Source: Iamia sp. SCSIO 61187 (GTDB taxonomy: Bacteria > Actinomycetota > Acidimicrobiia > Acidimicrobiales > Iamiaceae). From it: DNA of 64,000 nt. Below the pieces are notes generated by a model, which had not been told where the DNA came from, made no database searches, and saw only the letters and a program-made list of their open reading frames with translations. Numbering within the stretch: the first letter of the stretch is position 1; the number at the start of each line of letters is the position of its first letter. Of this stretch, positions 38,414-45,461 are shown piece by piece. The stretch is taken from contig NZ_CP050948.1 in NCBI RefSeq assembly GCF_019443745.1, positions 2,794,001-2,858,000 on the forward strand. The letters run 5' to 3'. Both the position numbers and the translations under genes were made by a program.

Positions 38414-39748
38414 GTGCTGAGACGCTTCGTGGCGGGGACGAGGGCTGCGCTCAGCCCGGCGAACATCAAGGCGGCCATGCAGGCGGGGTTGGCCGCCGCC
38501 GCCGTCATGCCGAACGGTCGGGAGGTCCACCAGGCCCGGAGGATCGCGGCCGAGCCCCCGACCCCCGAGGTCGAGGCGGCGGCCGCGAGGGCGGCCGCCC
38601 TCGCCCGACACCGCCACCCCGGGTCCCGGCCGATCGCCATCGACCGCTTCACCGTCCCCGGGCCCGGGCTGGAGGGGGCGCTGGCCGTGCTCTCCGAGTC
38701 GGGGCTGGCCGGGCGGACCCACGAGGTCTGGGGGTGCTACCCGTCGGCCGCCGTGGTCCGGCCGCTGGCGATGGTGGACGGACGCCTCGGCCTCCCCGCG
38801 AGCACGCTCGGCCCGTGCACCCTCCCGTGGGTCGAGTGGACCGTCGTCCACGCCGGCGGCCCCGAGCTGAGCGCCGGTCTCTCGGCCGCGGCCGCCGCCG
38901 TCGCCGCCGGGGCCCAGCCGCCGCACTACGTGGCCTCCGTGCGCCTCGCCCGCGGCGAGAGCTGGCTCGACCGACCGCGCGCCGACCCGCTTCCGTTCGA
39001 CGAGGACCTCGCCGCCTTGATGGCCCACCACGGCGGGGTCGACCCGGCCTACTGCCTCGGCGTCCACCGGGTGCTCGACTGGGGGGTGTTCGGCCCACCC
39101 CAGCAGCGCTCGGTGATGGTGGAGCCAAGCGGGGTCCAGGTCCTCGGGCGCAACGACGCCGGGCTGCGCGAGGCCCGCTCCACGCTGGCCCGCGGGGCGC
39201 CCCTGCGGTGCTTGGCGGCCGAGGCCGACGACCTGCCGATCCGGGTCGAGGTGCTCGACCCATCCCTCCGCAGCCTGATCGAGCCCCACCCGTGGACCGG
39301 TTCGCCGCCCGAGCTCACCGCCTACCCCGACCTGCCGGTCGACGCCGACGAGCTGCTCCGGGCGTACCTCGAGATCGTGGGCGTCGACCCGGGTGACTGC
39401 TACGGCGTGTCCACCTCGATCCGCGAGCAGCAGTCGGCACCGGTCGTCCCGTCCGCCGGCGACACCGAGCGGGGCGACGCCGCCAGCCTCGTCACCCTCG
39501 TCTACCGCGACCGCGACGCCTACGAGGACGGGCGCGAGCGGTTCGCCGTGTGGAGCCGCGACGAGACGGGCACGGTGTTCGTCGACGAGCGCGAGGCCGT
39601 CGACTCGGTCCAGCGGTGGGGCAACCGGGCGCTCAAGGTCAAGAACGTCGACACCATAGGCCTCGGCACCTTCCGCGAGCACAACGTCGGCCAGGAGATG
39701 GACGTGCAGCTCTACCCCTACTGCGCCGGGCCCCGCCCCACGCCGTAG
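38414..39748 (+). CDS. Hypothetical protein of about 444 residues, divergent from polA
   Basis: I do not recognise this protein. The frame is coding in style (third-position GC very high, no low-complexity Arg runs) and the opposite strand has no competing gene. The sequence is soluble, without signal peptide or membrane helix, and has patches such as HEVWGCYPSAAVVRPLAMVDG, GVDPAYCLGVHRVLDWGVFG and, near the C-terminus, ALKVKNVDTIGLGTFREHNV. It contains four to six cysteines with no CxxC motif. The start is unclear: a GTG at 38414 is proposed, with another at 38429, and neither has a good ribosome site or TANNNT hexamer; the open frame extends back through the antisense of polA. It is followed by the convergent ANTAR regulator. 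Confidence 0.6.
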   Translation: MLRRFVAGTRAALSPANIKAAMQAGLAAAAVMPNGREVHQARRIAAEPPTPEVEAAAARAAALARHRHPGSRPIAIDRFTVPGPGLEGALAVLSESGLAGRTHEVWGCYPSAAVVRPLAMVDGRLGLPASTLGPCTLPWVEWTVVHAGGPELSAGLSAAAAAVAAGAQPPHYVASVRLARGESWLDRPRADPLPFDEDLAALMAHHGGVDPAYCLGVHRVLDWGVFGPPQQRSVMVEPSGVQVLGRNDAGLREARSTLARGAPLRCLAAEADDLPIRVEVLDPSLRSLIEPHPWTGSPPELTAYPDLPVDADELLRAYLEIVGVDPGDCYGVSTSIREQQSAPVVPSAGDTERGDAASLVTLVYRDRDAYEDGRERFAVWSRDETGTVFVDEREAVDSVQRWGNRALKVKNVDTIGLGTFREHNVGQEMDVQLYPYCAGPRPTP

Positions 39749-39769
39749 GGCGCCGGGCTGGCGCCGCCG

Positions 39770-40351
39770 TCAGGTCGGCGGGACCAGGGCCCCCGACAGG
39801 ATCTCGTCGGCCACGTGGCGCATGGTGCGGCGCTCGCGCATCGCCGTCTTCTGGATGAAGGAGAAGGCGGCGCCCTCGGTCATCCCGTGGTCGTCCATCA
39901 GCCGCCCCTTGGCCCGGTCGACGAGCTTGCGGCTCTCCAGCTGCTCCTCGAGCGAGGTGGCCTGGTCGTGCAGGGCCTTCATCTCCTTGAACCGGCCCAG
40001 CGCCACCTCGATGGCGGGCAGGAGCTCGGCCTTCTGGAACGGCTTGACCAGGTAGCCGAGGGCCCCGGCGTCGCGGGCCCGCTCGATCAGGTCTCGCTGG
40101 CTGAAGGCGGTGAGGATCAGCACCGCCGCCAGCCGCTCACCGGCGATCTCGCGCGCCGCTGACAGCCCGTCGAGCCCCGGCATCTTGATGTCGAGGATGG
40201 CGATGTCGGGCTGGTGCTCGCGGACCAGGCGCACGGCCTCGTCGCCGCGCCCGGTCTCGGCCACGACCTCGTAGCCCTCCTCCTGGAGGGTCTCGGACAG
40301 GTCCAGTCGGATGATGGCCTCGTCCTCGGCGATCACCACGCGGGTCGTCAT
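39770..40351 (-). CDS. Response regulator with ANTAR RNA-binding domain (PdtaR-like)
   Basis: A 193-aa regulator: receiver domain with D10/E11, phosphoacceptor D54 (IAILDIKMPG) and K103 (GYLVKPF), then a coiled linker and a C-terminal ANTAR domain (about 125-185: ESRKLVDRAKGRLMDDHGMTE, FSFIQKTAMRERRTMRHVADEIL). ANTAR proteins bind paired hairpins in nascent RNA and prevent termination. It closely resembles PdtaR of Mycobacterium, which also lies near polA. No partner kinase (PdtaS-type) is in the window. A GAGGGGA ribosome site precedes the ATG at 40351 by 7 nt. Confidence 0.93.
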   Translation of the reverse strand: MTTRVVIAEDEAIIRLDLSETLQEEGYEVVAETGRGDEAVRLVREHQPDIAILDIKMPGLDGLSAAREIAGERLAAVLILTAFSQRDLIERARDAGALGYLVKPFQKAELLPAIEVALGRFKEMKALHDQATSLEEQLESRKLVDRAKGRLMDDHGMTEGAAFSFIQKTAMRERRTMRHVADEILSGALVPPT

Positions 40352-40421
40352 CTTTGGCTCCCCTCGTCGTCGGTCATGGCCGGCCCAGGATGCCAGGCCC
40401 GCAGGTCGTCGGATGCCACCC

Positions 40422-40715
40422 CTACGCCCGGCCCGCCTGGAAGCGGTCGAGCAGCTCGTCCTGTGCCTGCTCCAGCCGGGCGATCTCGTCGACCACCGCC
40501 TGGCGGTGGCGCCGCATGGCGTCGGCGTGACCGGACGCCTCGGAGAGCTCCCGGGCCGACGTCGGCGTCTCCGACACCAACGACCGGATGCGGGCGTCGT
40601 CGGCCTCGTCGGCCAGCTGGAGCAGCTGCTCGTCGGTGACCACGAGCTCCTCCCGCAGCCGCTTGAGCCGCGTCCCCACGTCGCGCAGACGACGCTCGAC
40701 GAGGATCCGGGCCAT
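40422..40715 (-). CDS. Small coiled-coil hypothetical protein
   Basis: A 97-aa protein with no hydrophobic segment, made of two predicted helices rich in Leu, Glu and Arg (LRDVGTRLKRLREELVVTDE and QAVVDEIARLEQAQDELLDRF), probably a coiled coil. I recall similar small proteins as conserved hypotheticals in actinobacteria but cannot name a family or function. The ATG at 40715 is 6 nt after a TAGGAT hexamer. It lies 70 nt upstream of the ANTAR regulator on the same strand and divergent from the EamA transporter gene. Confidence 0.72.
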   Translation of the reverse strand: MARILVERRLRDVGTRLKRLREELVVTDEQLLQLADEADDARIRSLVSETPTSARELSEASGHADAMRRHRQAVVDEIARLEQAQDELLDRFQAGRA

Positions 40716-40721
40716 GGGGCG

Positions 40722-40727
40722 ATCCTA
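40722..40727 (-). promoter_or_regulatory. Predicted -10 element (TAGGAT) for the leaderless 97-aa gene
   Basis: TAGGAT lies 6 nt before the ATG at 40715, in the 54-nt spacer to the divergent transporter gene. Confidence 0.48.
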
Positions 40728-40769
40728 TGCAAGTGGTGGCCCGGGCCCGTGGCCCGCCAGGATGACGAC

Positions 40770-41702
40770 GTGGTCCGCCTGTTCGCCCTCAGCTTCATCT
40801 GGGGGTGGTCGTTCCTGTTCATCCAGGTGGCCGGGCAGGACCTCACCCCCTCGGCCGTGGCCGCGGGGCGGACCGGCCTCGGCGCCGTCGTGCTGCTCAC
40901 GGTCCTGCGCCTCACCCACACCCCCATCCCCCGCGACCGGCGGACGCTGCTCAGCCTGCTGTTCGTCGGCGGGGTCGGCTCGGCCATCCCGTTCACGCTG
41001 CTGGCCTGGGGCGTCCAGCACATCGACTCCGGCCTCACCGCCGTGCTGAACGCCAGCACCCCCCTGTTCACCGCCGGGCTGGCCGTCCCCCTCCTCGGCG
41101 AGCGGGCCAAGCCTCGCGTCGTCGTGGGCCTGGTCATCGGCTTCGTCGGCGTGGCCGTGGTCGCAGGCGTCGGCGGGGACGACCTCGGCGGCACGCAGGG
41201 CCTCGCCGTCATGGCCCCCGTGCTCGCCGGCTTCTTCTACGGGCTCACGTTCTGCTTCGCGGCCCGCAACCTGATGGGCATCCCGCCGGTCGTCGCCGCC
41301 ACCGGCCAGGTGGTCGGGGCGACGCTGCTCCTCGCCCCGCTCGCCATCGCCACGACCGTCGCCGACGGACAGGTCCCCGGGCCCCGCCAGATCGGCTCGA
41401 TGCTCGTCCTGGGATCGATGGGGACGGGCGTCGCGTACCTGCTGAGCTTCCGGATCATCGCCGACCTGGGGCCGACCGTGGCGTCGCTGTGCACCTACCT
41501 CATCCCCGTCGTCGCCCTGATCGTCGGGGGCGTCGTGCTCGACGAGCACATCACGCCGCGGGTGATCGTCGGCGGCGCCATCACCATCGCCGCCGTCGCC
41601 GTCGTGACCCGGGCCCGCCAGCACGCCGCCCGCCACGAAGGGCCCCTCCCCGTCGAACCCGACGTGGGCGACCCCGCCCCCCGCGCCGGCCACGCCCGAT
41701 GA
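40770..41702 (+). CDS. EamA-family (drug/metabolite) transporter
   Basis: A 310-aa inner-membrane transporter of the DMT superfamily with ten predicted helices in two EamA repeats. The first repeat begins FALSFIWGWSFLFIQVAG, with the typical WG...F pattern of helix 1, and ends in LLGERAKPRVVVGLVIGFVGV, the 'GE......G..L...G' motif; the second ends with LDEHITPRVIVGGAITIAAV. Substrate is unknown (amino acids or other metabolites are typical). The GTG at 40770 is chosen because AGGA lies 6 nt upstream and helix 1 follows at once; the longer frame from 40311 is shadow. Its stop overlaps the start of the DUF3105 gene by ATGA. Confidence 0.85.
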   Translation: MVRLFALSFIWGWSFLFIQVAGQDLTPSAVAAGRTGLGAVVLLTVLRLTHTPIPRDRRTLLSLLFVGGVGSAIPFTLLAWGVQHIDSGLTAVLNASTPLFTAGLAVPLLGERAKPRVVVGLVIGFVGVAVVAGVGGDDLGGTQGLAVMAPVLAGFFYGLTFCFAARNLMGIPPVVAATGQVVGATLLLAPLAIATTVADGQVPGPRQIGSMLVLGSMGTGVAYLLSFRIIADLGPTVASLCTYLIPVVALIVGGVVLDEHITPRVIVGGAITIAAVAVVTRARQHAARHEGPLPVEPDVGDPAPRAGHAR

Positions 41703-42178
41703 GGGCGATCCTGGCGGCCCTGCTGGTCACGGCCACGCTCGCGGCCTGTGGCGACGCCGGCTCGGCCGGGTGCGGTCCGGTGCGGCGCGAGGAGCTCGAC
41801 ACCCGGTCGGTCCACGTCCTGCCCGGCGCCGAGGCCCCCGAGTACCGCACCGACCCGCCGACGTCCGGCCCGCACCTCCCGTCGCCGTCCACCGAGCACG
41901 TGCGCACCGAGCCGCTGGCGCCACCCGTCCAGGTCGGCCTGTTGGAGGAGGGCGGGGTCCTCATCCAGCACTCGGGGCTGACCGAGGGCCAGCGGGCGTC
42001 GGTCGAGGCCCTCGCCGGCGACGGCGTGACCGTGGCTCCGGCCGACGACCTGCCCGAGGACGCCGCCGTGGTGGCCACCGCCTGGGTGACCAAGCAGGTG
42101 TGCCCCGAGGTCGACGTGGCCACGCTGGAGCGCTTCGCCCGCGACCACGTCGACGGAGGCCCCGGCGACCACGGCTAG
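41699..42178 (+). CDS. DUF3105 family lipoprotein
   Basis: A 159-aa predicted lipoprotein: signal sequence ILAALLVTATLAACGDAG with lipobox LAAC. The exported part contains YRTDPPTSGPHLPSP, the hallmark of DUF3105, and QHSGLTEGQRASVEALAG, matching the later conserved segment. Additional cysteines (C25, and VCPEVD near the C-terminus) could pair. The function of DUF3105 proteins is not established. The ATG overlaps the stop of the EamA transporter gene by 4 nt, so the two are coupled. A tRNA-Leu gene follows 50 nt downstream. Confidence 0.82.
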   Translation: MRAILAALLVTATLAACGDAGSAGCGPVRREELDTRSVHVLPGAEAPEYRTDPPTSGPHLPSPSTEHVRTEPLAPPVQVGLLEEGGVLIQHSGLTEGQRASVEALAGDGVTVAPADDLPEDAAVVATAWVTKQVCPEVDVATLERFARDHVDGGPGDHG

Positions 42179-42212
42179 CGAGGAGGCGGGGAGCATCGAC
42201 CGGGGGCCCGGC

Positions 42213-42218
42213 TACGCT
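42213..42218 (+). promoter_or_regulatory. Predicted -10 element (TACGCT) of the tRNA-Leu gene
   Basis: TACGCT lies 10 nt before the first base of the tRNA. No convincing -35 hexamer is seen 16-18 nt upstream. Confidence 0.4.
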
Positions 42219-42228
42219 CGACCGGCTC

Positions 42229-42312
42229 GCCCGGATGGCGCAACTGGCTGACGCGGTGGACTCAAAATCCACTGCCCGCAAGGGCATGCGGGTTCGAATC
42301 CCGCTCCGGGCA
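42229..42312 (+). tRNA. tRNA-Leu (anticodon CAA)
   Basis: The 84-nt sequence folds into a class II tRNA: acceptor GCCCGGA/TCCGGGC with discriminator A, D arm with GGCTGACGCG, anticodon stem GTGGA/TCCAC with loop CTCAAAA (anticodon CAA at 42263-42265, reading UUG), a long variable arm TGCCCGCAAGGGCATGC characteristic of leucine tRNA, and T arm GCGGG-TTCGAAT-CCCGC. The 3' CCA is not encoded. UUG is a rare codon in this GC-rich genome. Nothing suggests use as an integration site. Confidence 0.96.
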
Positions 42313-42321
42313 CGACGCCGC

Positions 42322-42327
42322 TACGGT
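42322..42327 (+). promoter_or_regulatory. Predicted -10 element (TACGGT) for a leaderless 53-aa gene
   Basis: TACGGT lies 8 nt before the ATG at 42336, independent of the tRNA promoter; it supports the small reading frame. Confidence 0.42.
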
Positions 42328-42335
42328 GCGGATCC

Positions 42336-42497
42336 ATGCTCGACCCGACCTCACTGTCGAGGCCCGTCGTGCGTCGGGTCCGGCGTCTCGTGCTGCTCGG
42401 CGCGGCCGTCGTCGCCGTCGCCCTGGCCCGCGACCGGATCATCAGCGACGCCGAGCGACGCGACGCCGAGAGCCTCGGCCTCCCGCCCCGTCCGTAG
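42336..42497 (+). CDS. Small single-pass membrane protein, 53 aa
   Basis: A short frame after the tRNA. The translation has a basic N-terminus (RPVVRRVRR), one hydrophobic helix (LVLLGAAVVAVALA) and a charged C-terminal tail (RDRIISDAERRDAESLGL), a plausible type II membrane micro-protein with its tail outside. The ATG is 8 nt after TACGGT, and the stop lies 6 nt from the converging peroxiredoxin gene, so the frame fills the gap neatly. Function unknown; small size limits certainty. Confidence 0.55.
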   Translation: MLDPTSLSRPVVRRVRRLVLLGAAVVAVALARDRIISDAERRDAESLGLPPRP

Positions 42498-42503
42498 CGC
42501 GGA

Positions 42504-42968
42504 TCAGCCGAGGGACTCCAGCGCCTTCAGCAGCTTCGTCGGCGTGTCCTTGGGCGAGATCTTGGGCCAAGCCTCGACGATCCTGCCGTCGGCCCCGACC
42601 AGGAACGCCGACCGGATGATCCCCATGTAGGTGCGGCCGTAGTTCTTCTTCTCGCCCCAGACGCCGTAGCGCTCGGCGACGACGTGGTCGGGGTCCGACA
42701 GCAGGGTGAACCCGAGCCCGTACTTCTCGTCGAACCTGGCCAGCTTGGCCGGCGGGTCCGGGCTGATGCCGATGATGGCGGTGTCGCCGATGTCGCCGGC
42801 CACGTCGCGCAGGCCGCACGACTGGGTCGTGCACCCGGGTGTGTCGGCCTTCGGGTAGAAGTACACGAGCACCGGGTGACCGGCGTGGTCGGCGAGCTTC
42901 ACCTTCTCGCCGTTCTGGTCGAGCAGGGTGATCGGTGGCGCCTTCTTGCCGGGCTCAGGGGTTGCCAT
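42504..42968 (-). CDS. bcp: Thioredoxin-dependent peroxiredoxin, Bcp/PrxQ type
   Basis: A 154-aa thiol peroxidase that reduces hydroperoxides in the cytoplasm using thioredoxin. The active site ADTPGCTTQSCGLRD contains the peroxidatic C46 and, five residues on, the resolving C51, the atypical two-cysteine arrangement of Bcp. Also present are the YFYPK strand before the active site, VIGISPDPP-like and FTLLSDPDHVVAERYGVWGEK motifs of the family. There is no signal peptide. It lies 24 nt after a truncated haemoglobin gene on the same strand, suggesting a shared oxidative or nitrosative stress role. Confidence 0.94.
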   Translation of the reverse strand: MATPEPGKKAPPITLLDQNGEKVKLADHAGHPVLVYFYPKADTPGCTTQSCGLRDVAGDIGDTAIIGISPDPPAKLARFDEKYGLGFTLLSDPDHVVAERYGVWGEKKNYGRTYMGIIRSAFLVGADGRIVEAWPKISPKDTPTKLLKALESLG

Positions 42969-42992
42969 CCCCTGATGGTGCCACGCCTCGAC

Positions 42993-43400
42993 CTAGGAGT
43001 TGACCAGCATGACCGCGGCGTTGGTGATGTGGTCGTCCATGGCCTGACGGACCTCGTCGGGGAGGTCGGGCTCGGCGGCCAGGGCGGCACGCATGTGGTG
43101 CAGCCAGGCCGCGGCGTGGGCCTCGGTGATGGCGAAGGGCATGTGGCGCATCCGCAGGCGCGGGTGGCCCCGCTCGTCGGAGTACTGGACCGTGCCGCCA
43201 CCCCAGTACTGGGCGAAGAACCCAGCCGTGTGGCGGCGGCTCTCGGTGAGGTCCTCGGGGTAGAGCGGGCGCAGCAGCGGGTCGGTCTCCACCGCGTCGT
43301 AGAAGCGATCCACCACCCGGTCGAAGAAGTCCCGGCCACCGACGGCGTCGAACACCGTGGGCAGGCGGCCGCCGCTGGGATCGGGGACGCCGACCTGCAT
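42993..43400 (-). CDS. glbO: Group II truncated haemoglobin (GlbO-like)
   Basis: A 135-aa haem protein of the two-over-two globin fold. Recognisable are TVFDAVGG at the start, FFDRVVDRFYDAVETDPLLRPLYP with tyrosines Y34 and Y47 at the expected B10 and CD1 sites, QYWGG, and RGHPRLRMRHMPF with the proximal histidine H86; W99 fits the G8 tryptophan of group II. Such proteins bind O2 and react with NO or peroxides. The ATG overlaps the upstream stop as TGATG, so it is coupled to the HIT-like gene, and the peroxiredoxin gene follows after 24 nt: a small redox operon. Confidence 0.92.
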   Translation of the reverse strand: MQVGVPDPSGGRLPTVFDAVGGRDFFDRVVDRFYDAVETDPLLRPLYPEDLTESRRHTAGFFAQYWGGGTVQYSDERGHPRLRMRHMPFAITEAHAAAWLHHMRAALAAEPDLPDEVRQAMDDHITNAAVMLVNS

Positions 43401-43750
43401 CAGGCCCCCTCCCCCGCGCCCTCGCTCGCCGGTGACCGCCGCAGCCCGGCGTGGCCGAAGAACCCCCCGACCGGGCGGGCGTGGGCGTGGTAGTGGTCGG
43501 GGATCTGGCGCATGTCGTCGTCGACGTAGTGCTCGAAGGTGAAGTGCTCGCCCACCACGGCGGCGAGGCGGGCGTGCAGCTCGGCCCGGACGGCGTCGTC
43601 GGGCGCCTTGTCGTGGGCGCGCAGGACGACCATCGGCACCGTGCAGATCGTGCACTCGGCGATCCAGCACAGGTCGTCGTCGTGGTACCAGGGCGTGAGC
43701 CGCTCGGCGCGGCAGAGCGGGCAGTCGCCGTCGGCGGGGGGAGCGGGCAC
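43400..43750 (-). CDS. HIT-like nucleotide-binding family protein
   Basis: A 116-aa protein with an N-terminal CPLC (C10, C13), a second CTIC pair (C33, C36) and the histidine triad H86-Y-H88-A-H90 in DHYHAHARP, matching the HxHxH core of HIT hydrolases/transferases. The preceding segment (VPMVVLRAHDKAPDDAV) fits the usual strand and substrate loop. The four cysteines may hold zinc. The GTG at 43750 follows TACCCT by 6 nt and removes a Pro-rich upstream frame that reaches 44044. It is the first gene of the run with truncated haemoglobin and peroxiredoxin. Substrate unknown. Confidence 0.75.
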   Translation of the reverse strand: MPAPPADGDCPLCRAERLTPWYHDDDLCWIAECTICTVPMVVLRAHDKAPDDAVRAELHARLAAVVGEHFTFEHYVDDDMRQIPDHYHAHARPVGGFFGHAGLRRSPASEGAGEGA

Positions 43751-43756
43751 GGCCCC

Positions 43757-43762
43757 AGGGTA
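43757..43762 (-). promoter_or_regulatory. Predicted -10 element (TACCCT) for the HIT-like operon
   Basis: TACCCT on the minus strand is 6 nt before the GTG at 43750 and decides that start. Confidence 0.45.
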
Positions 43763-43883
43763 CGGGCGTGCCGAGTCGCTGCCGACGACGGCGCCAGCGC
43801 TATGTTCCGGGGACGCATCGAGGCCCCCGGGGCGCACGGCCGATGCGACCCACCGACGCCCCCACTCCCCCGAAGGTTCCTCC

Positions 43884-44177
43884 ATGACCAGCTCGTCCCT
43901 CCGCCGTCTCGCGCTCGGCCTCGCCGCCCCCGCCGTCCTCGCCCTGGGCCTCTCGGCGTGCGGGTCCTCCGACGCGTCGCGCTCCGACGTCCAGGAGCAG
44001 CTCGAGAAGGGTGGGCTGTCCGAGGAGCAGGCCACGTGCGTCACCGACAGCCTCTTCGACGAGCTCGACCAGGGTCAGATCAACGACCTCTACGAGGCCG
44101 ACACCCCCGAGGAGGCCGGCGAGGCCGCCACCGAGGCTCTCACCACCGCCACCCAGGAGTGCGTCAGCGCCGAGTGA
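43884..44177 (+). CDS. Small putative lipoprotein, 97 aa
   Basis: An exported protein of unknown function: signal sequence RRLALGLAAPAVLALGLSACGSS with lipobox LSAC, then an acidic, helical mature part of about 70 residues (SDVQEQLEKGGLSEEQATCV, DELDQGQINDLYEADTPEEA) containing two cysteines (ATCV, QECV) that may form a disulfide. It resembles small actinobacterial lipoproteins with a short helical domain. GAAGG lies 6-8 nt before the ATG; a TATGTT hexamer at 43801-43806 could be its promoter with a leader of about 70 nt. Confidence 0.78.
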   Translation: MTSSSLRRLALGLAAPAVLALGLSACGSSDASRSDVQEQLEKGGLSEEQATCVTDSLFDELDQGQINDLYEADTPEEAGEAATEALTTATQECVSAE

Positions 44178-44218
44178 TCCCCTCGTCGCCGGGGAGCGTG
44201 CGAGGGGCGAGACAGACA

Positions 44219-44224
44219 TAGGGT
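44219..44224 (+). promoter_or_regulatory. Predicted -10 element (TAGGGT) for leaderless dienelactone hydrolase gene
   Basis: TAGGGT lies 7 nt before the ATG at 44232. Confidence 0.48.
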
Positions 44225-44231
44225 CGACCCC

Positions 44232-44933
44232 ATGAGCGCGCGCCGCCACGCCGGGACGGCCTACGTGGTGACCCCCGAGGGCGGGTCGGGGCCCGGGGTC
44301 CTGGTGCTCCACGCGTGGTGGGGCCTGACACCGTTCTTCCGGGGGGTCGCCGACCGCCTGGCCGACGCCGGGTTCGTCGCCCTGGCCCCCGACCTGTTCG
44401 CGGGCGAGACGGCGGCGACCCCCGACGAGGCCGAGGCCCTGCAGGCCCGGTCCAGCCCCAACGAGACCGCCGCCCTCGTGCTGTCGGCGGCCAGCGCCCT
44501 CCACGGCCTCCCGGCCACCACCGGTGCCGGCATCGGCGTGGTGGGGTTCTCGATGGGAGGGTCGTGGGCGCTGTGGTCCGCCACCCGGGCTCCCGACCTG
44601 GTGGCCGCGGTGTCGACCTTCTACGGGGCGACGGACCTCGACCCCGAGCCGGGCCGGGCGGCCGTCCAGGCCCACTTCGCCGAGCTCGACGAGCTGGTGA
44701 CCGACGACGAGAAGGTCACCTTGGAGGCCGAGCTGCGGCTCCTCGGCCGCGACGTCGAGGTCCACCACTACGCCGGCACCGGGCACTGGTTCTTCGAGGC
44801 CGACCACGAGGCCGCCTTCGACCCCGGCGCGGCCGAGCAGGCGTGGGCCCGCACCACCGCGTTCCTGCACCGGCACCTCGATCCCCCGCCCGACGCCGAC
44901 GCCGACGCCGACGGGGACGAGGACGGTCCCTAA
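44232..44933 (+). CDS. Dienelactone hydrolase family protein
   Basis: A 233-aa alpha/beta hydrolase of the dienelactone hydrolase group. The oxyanion region is VLVLHAWWGLTPFFRG, the nucleophile elbow GFSMGG has S108 where true dienelactone hydrolases have Cys, and the catalytic His is H185 (YAGTGHWFFE). The natural substrate is unknown; serine-type members are esterases. An Asp-rich tail (PDADADADGDEDG) ends the protein. The ATG is 7 nt after TAGGGT. The lipoprotein gene that follows has its own predicted -10 overlapping this stop codon. Confidence 0.85.
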   Translation: MSARRHAGTAYVVTPEGGSGPGVLVLHAWWGLTPFFRGVADRLADAGFVALAPDLFAGETAATPDEAEALQARSSPNETAALVLSAASALHGLPATTGAGIGVVGFSMGGSWALWSATRAPDLVAAVSTFYGATDLDPEPGRAAVQAHFAELDELVTDDEKVTLEAELRLLGRDVEVHHYAGTGHWFFEADHEAAFDPGAAEQAWARTTAFLHRHLDPPPDADADADGDEDGP

Positions 44934-44936
44934 CGT
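44931..44936 (+). promoter_or_regulatory. Predicted -10 element (TAACGT) for a leaderless lipoprotein gene
   Basis: TAACGT overlaps the upstream stop codon and ends 7 nt before the GTG at 44944, favouring that start over the GTG at 44935. Confidence 0.42.
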
Positions 44937-44943
44937 GCCAGGC

Positions 44944-45456
44944 GTGCTGCACCACGCGACCCGCCGACCCGCCGCCCTGCTCGCCGGACTCGCCCTGGTC
45001 GGCGTGGTCGCCCTCGGCGCCTGCGCGGCCGACGACGGCGACGACGCCGAACCGGGACCCGATGCGTCGCTGATCCCGCCCGAGTCGGCCCAGGCCGAGA
45101 CCACGACGGGGTCCAGCACCAGCACCGCCACCGAGCCGACGACGACGGCCACCACGACGACGGCCAGCACGCCGACGGCGTTCGCCCCCTCCGCCCGCGA
45201 GGCCATCGACGGGCTGAAGACCGCCTGGGAGGCCGGCGACCAGGCCGGCGCCCGGGCCCTCGCACCCGGGGAGGTCGTCGACCAGCTCTTCGCCGTGCCC
45301 GCCGACGGGTTCGAGACCTACGGCTGCGACACCGGCGAGTTCGAGACCAGCACCTGCAACTTCCGGAACCGCTCCACCGAGGCCTTCATCGTGGTCACCG
45401 CGGCCCGCACCGACGCCGGGTGGCAGATCGCCTCCGTCGACGTCAACGCCGACTAG
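44944..45456 (+). CDS. Putative lipoprotein with Thr-rich linker
   Basis: A 170-aa exported protein. The signal sequence AALLAGLALVGVVALGACAADD has a lipobox-like LGAC. A Thr/Ser-rich linker (TTTGSSTSTATEPTTTATTTT) joins it to a C-terminal domain of about 95 residues beginning REAIDGLKTAWEAGDQAGARAL and containing CDTGEFETSTCNFRNRSTEAFIV; the two cysteines are spaced for a disulfide. The domain looks like a small NTF2/SnoaL-like fold ('A..A.ea.D..a.......v...f...') but this is a guess. The start is the GTG at 44944, placed by the TAACGT hexamer; the GTG at 44935 would add three residues. Confidence 0.72.
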   Translation: MLHHATRRPAALLAGLALVGVVALGACAADDGDDAEPGPDASLIPPESAQAETTTGSSTSTATEPTTTATTTTASTPTAFAPSAREAIDGLKTAWEAGDQAGARALAPGEVVDQLFAVPADGFETYGCDTGEFETSTCNFRNRSTEAFIVVTAARTDAGWQIASVDVNAD

Positions 45457-45461
45457 TCAGC

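Noticed and set aside
42229-42312. tRNA-Leu as an integration site for a mobile element
   Set aside because: No integrase gene, no direct repeat of the tRNA 3' end, and neighbouring genes are ordinary chromosomal ones.
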